Position numbers and translations under genes: made by a program. Shown here in pieces: positions 6,927 to 7,883 of a stretch of 7,883 nucleotides of DNA (position 1 is the first letter of the stretch; every line of letters starts with the position of its first letter). The DNA is from an uncultured Oscillibacter sp. (lineage in GTDB: Bacteria > Bacillota_A > Clostridia > Oscillospirales > Oscillospiraceae), in the NCBI GenBank assembly GCA_951800675.1, contig CATOKC010000145.1, positions 1 to 7,883 on the forward strand, written 5' to 3'. Under the pieces are notes generated by a model. The model worked only from the letters and a program-made list of their open reading frames with translations. It had not been told where the DNA came from and ran no database searches.

Positions 6927-7197
6927 CCGCTGACTGGCAACAGTTAAATTCCTTGGCGATTTCTGTCTGATACGCATCTGGATGTTCCGCCACATATGCT
7001 CTTAGCTTATCGGGCTCTATCTTCTTACTGCCGCGAACCGGTACTTTTGGCTTTAAATCTCCCTTCTCTTTTAATTGCTTTTCCCATTTTCGGATCGTTG
7101 AGACTGCTACCTTGAAGGTCTTGCTTGTTTCTTCCAATGTGTGTCCTTCCTCACGATATTCTATTGTGCGTTCTCTATATTTTACTGGATAACTCAT
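6919..7197 (-). CDS. IS630-family transposase OrfA, truncated (helix-turn-helix part)
   Basis: This encodes 92 residues beginning MSYPVKYRERTIEYREEGHT. It carries an HTH (about 20-45, LEETSKTFKVAVSTIRKWEK) and a second DNA-binding segment ending DAYQTEIAKEFNCCQSAV, both typical of the N-terminal half of IS630/Tc1-like transposases. The reading is then cut: relatives continue with GKALK-like residues, here only Pro and a stop. The DDE catalytic domain is absent, so it cannot transpose on its own. There is no Shine-Dalgarno before the ATG, but a -10 box ends 6 nt upstream, which fits a leaderless transcript. It lies on the same strand as the ABC operon and directly upstream of it apart from the IS110 scrap. 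Confidence 0.85.
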   Translation of the reverse strand: MSYPVKYRERTIEYREEGHTLEETSKTFKVAVSTIRKWEKQLKEKGDLKPKVPVRGSKKIEPDKLRAYVAEHPDAYQTEIAKEFNCCQSAVP

Positions 7198-7203
7198 GCC
7201 TGT

Positions 7204-7232
7204 ATTATATCATTCTTTGAGATGCTGTTCAA
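7204..7232 (-). promoter_or_regulatory. Promoter of the IS630 remnant, positioned for a leaderless mRNA
   Basis: On the minus strand TTGAAC (7232-7227), a 17-nt spacer and a perfect TATAAT (7209-7204) precede the ATG at 7197 by 6 nt. The expected transcript start falls on or next to the A of the ATG. Because the IS630 gene has lost its end, this promoter may also read into the ABC operon starting at 6771; no clear terminator lies between. Confidence 0.6.
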
Positions 7233-7431
7233 GTGATATTACTATATTTTTGATTTCCTCTCGTTTTTCCAGTCCCAGATATGCGCTGTCCCCATAGACA
7301 ACCTCATCGTCCTCTCGCAACAGCTTTGATGCCACGGTCACATCGTGGACATTGGCGGCGGCCTCCACCGTGTGGACAAATCCGCTGCCCGCATCCACGC
7401 CGGTATGGCACTTCATGCCGAAATGCTACTG
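7210..7431 (-). pseudogene. Middle fragment of an IS5-group transposase
   Basis: The minus frame reads Q, TAG (7428-7426), HFGMKCHTGVDAGSGFVHTV, then ANVHDVT and VVYGDSAYLGLEKREEIKN. This is the centre of IS5-type DDE transposases, with the first catalytic Asp in GVDAG and the second in YGDSAYLG. The Trp of the conserved QWHFGMK is replaced by TAG. Similarity stops at KREEIKN (about 7246), where the IS630 upstream sequence takes over. The third acid and the whole C-terminus are gone, as is the N-terminus beyond 7431. This IS5 type differs from the IS427-like scrap at 1150-1404, so the two are separate insertions. Confidence 0.78.
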
Positions 7432-7438
7432 AGAGCTA

Positions 7439-7474
7439 ATATGTAAAGGGTGGATTCTCCCACCAAATACATAT
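7439..7474. repeat. 36-nt imperfect palindrome at the edge of the IS5 scrap
   Basis: ATATGTA (7439-7445) pairs with TACATAT (7468-7474). A symmetric 3x3 internal loop follows, then GGTGG (7449-7453) pairs with CCACC (7460-7464) around a 6-nt loop. It begins about 8 nt beyond the last recognisable IS5 residue and opens the hairpin-rich stretch to the right. It could be an element end or a structured RNA; the sequence alone does not decide. Confidence 0.55.
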
Positions 7475-7603
7475 GGCTGGCAGCACATTTGTGGTAGAAT
7501 GGCACATGCTGGAAGGGCGGTGATAGACCGGCAAGGAGAAGCCGATGCGGGGCGTTCTGGGGTGACCTGGACGCCCTCTTTCTTGTTACTGGCCCCGGCT
7601 AAT

Positions 7604-7640
7604 GCGCACTTACTCACCACCACCGCAAGCGGGCGGCGGT
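7604..7640 (-). other. Candidate origin of transfer (MOBQ-like nic core with adjacent inverted repeat)
   Basis: The minus strand reads GTAAGTGCGC at 7613-7604. This resembles the TAAGTGCGC core around the nick site of MOBQ-type oriTs as I recall them (RSF1010 and pSK41/pGO1 relatives). As in those sites, inverted repeats lie on the 5' side: ACCGC (7622-7626) and GCGGT (7636-7640). No relaxase gene is in the window; it would be expected to the right. The match is short, so this is a hypothesis resting on the core plus the unusually structured surroundings. Confidence 0.35.
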
Positions 7641-7691
7641 ACTGCCTGCGGCAGTCGTGCGTCCGACCAGAGCGGCCCAGCGGATGCGCAC
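7641..7691. repeat. Two successive inverted repeats
   Basis: ACTGCC (7641-7646) and GGCAGT (7650-7655) form a perfect 6-bp stem with a TGC loop. Directly after it, GTGCGTCCG (7657-7665) pairs imperfectly with CGGATGCGCAC (7681-7691). Together with the neighbouring palindromes they make this non-coding stretch unusually rich in possible stems. Confidence 0.5.
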
Positions 7692-7742
7692 AGCTTCATG
7701 GCGGGGCTGTTCAAAGGGTTTGGGACACTGGCCCAACAAGCA

Positions 7743-7802
7743 AAAACAGATTTTCGGCGGCCACGCCGGAAGTCTGTTTTGAGCATTTGTGGGAACAAAT
7801 GC
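7743..7802. repeat. Tandem hairpins: 17-bp stem, then 8-bp stem with a GNRA-type loop
   Basis: The arms 7743-7759 and 7764-7780 (ending CGGCG and starting CGCCG) form a 17-bp stem around a GCCA loop; the two mismatches become G-U pairs in plus-strand RNA. Two nt later GCATTTGT (7783-7790) pairs perfectly with ACAAATGC (7795-7802) around GGGA, a GNRA tetraloop. There is a T4 in the outer arm but no clean terminator tract. They lie about 60-90 nt before the promoter at 7839-7868. The whole stretch 7432-7883 has open frames but none with a recognisable family or ribosome site. Confidence 0.6.
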
Positions 7803-7838
7803 ACGCTTGCAAGTTAGGTGAAGACCTCCTAGATAGTG

Positions 7839-7868
7839 TCTACACAAGTTTGACAGAGGTGGTATAAT
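7839..7868 (+). promoter_or_regulatory. Extended -10 promoter pointing out of the right edge
   Basis: TCTACA (7839-7844, four of six), an 18-nt spacer and TATAAT (7863-7868, perfect) with TG at the extended position (TGGTATAAT). Transcription would start near 7875 and leave the window. The gene it serves is not visible; a mobilization or replication gene is likely given the hairpins and nic-like core upstream. Confidence 0.55.
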
Positions 7869-7883
7869 AGAAGCAAACAAAAG

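Noticed and set aside
7743..7780. Intrinsic terminator
   Set aside because: The stem is strong, but the T4 lies inside the outer arm and no T-tract follows on either strand.
7499..7867. Open frames on both strands across the hairpin region
   Set aside because: Several overlapping frames are open at once, with no ribosome site, no family motif and low-complexity Arg/Ala/Pro content. Palindromic GC-rich DNA explains them.
1..7883. CRISPR array, tRNA or rRNA genes
   Set aside because: No regularly spaced direct repeats, cloverleaf-like segment with CCA-end context, or rRNA signature was seen on reading both strands.

Overview
The window looks like accessory DNA from a gut-type Firmicute of class Clostridia. 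Signs of this are strong Shine-Dalgarno sites 7 nt before starts, a lipoprotein signal of Gram-positive style, a GC-rich coding core with AT-rich flanks, and dense remnants of IS5, IS630 and IS110 elements like those common in Clostridia. The genus cannot be told from the sequence.

Left flank (1-1415). A small cysteine-rich exported protein (433..83, minus) is followed one nucleotide later by the start of a membrane or exported protein that runs off the left edge. To the right, read on the plus strand, lies the broken N-terminal half of an XRE/Rgg-like regulator (685-1059) with two in-frame TAG codons. A perfect-consensus minus-strand promoter (1059-1087) sits at its broken end. Next is the C-terminal scrap of an IS5-family (IS427-like) transposase (1150-1404) with one in-frame TAG.

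Core (1428-6771, all minus). Four tightly packed genes look like one operon, in the order large FtsX/MacB-type permease (668 aa), smaller FtsX-type permease (419 aa), LolD/MacB-type ATPase (221 aa), M28-fold lipoprotein (461 aa). The gaps are 11, 4 and 10 nt, and each internal ribosome site overlaps or abuts the preceding stop. The most striking point is that the lipoprotein keeps the M28 aminopeptidase scaffold but has lost most of the zinc ligands. It is probably a pseudo-peptidase that binds a substrate or partner for the ABC complex.

Right flank (6772-7883). Transposase debris follows: an IS110 scrap (plus), a truncated IS630 OrfA (minus) with a promoter placed exactly for a leaderless transcript, and an IS5-group middle fragment (minus) with a TAG in place of a conserved Trp. 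No good promoter is visible between the IS110 scrap and the operon, so the IS630 promoter, which points the same way, may now feed the ABC operon.

From about 7439 to 7868 there is a non-coding stretch full of inverted repeats. It contains a 10-nt match to the MOBQ nic core and ends in an extended -10 promoter pointing out of the window. It is most likely the leading edge of a mobilizable element (candidate oriT plus promoter). No rRNA, tRNA or CRISPR array was seen.
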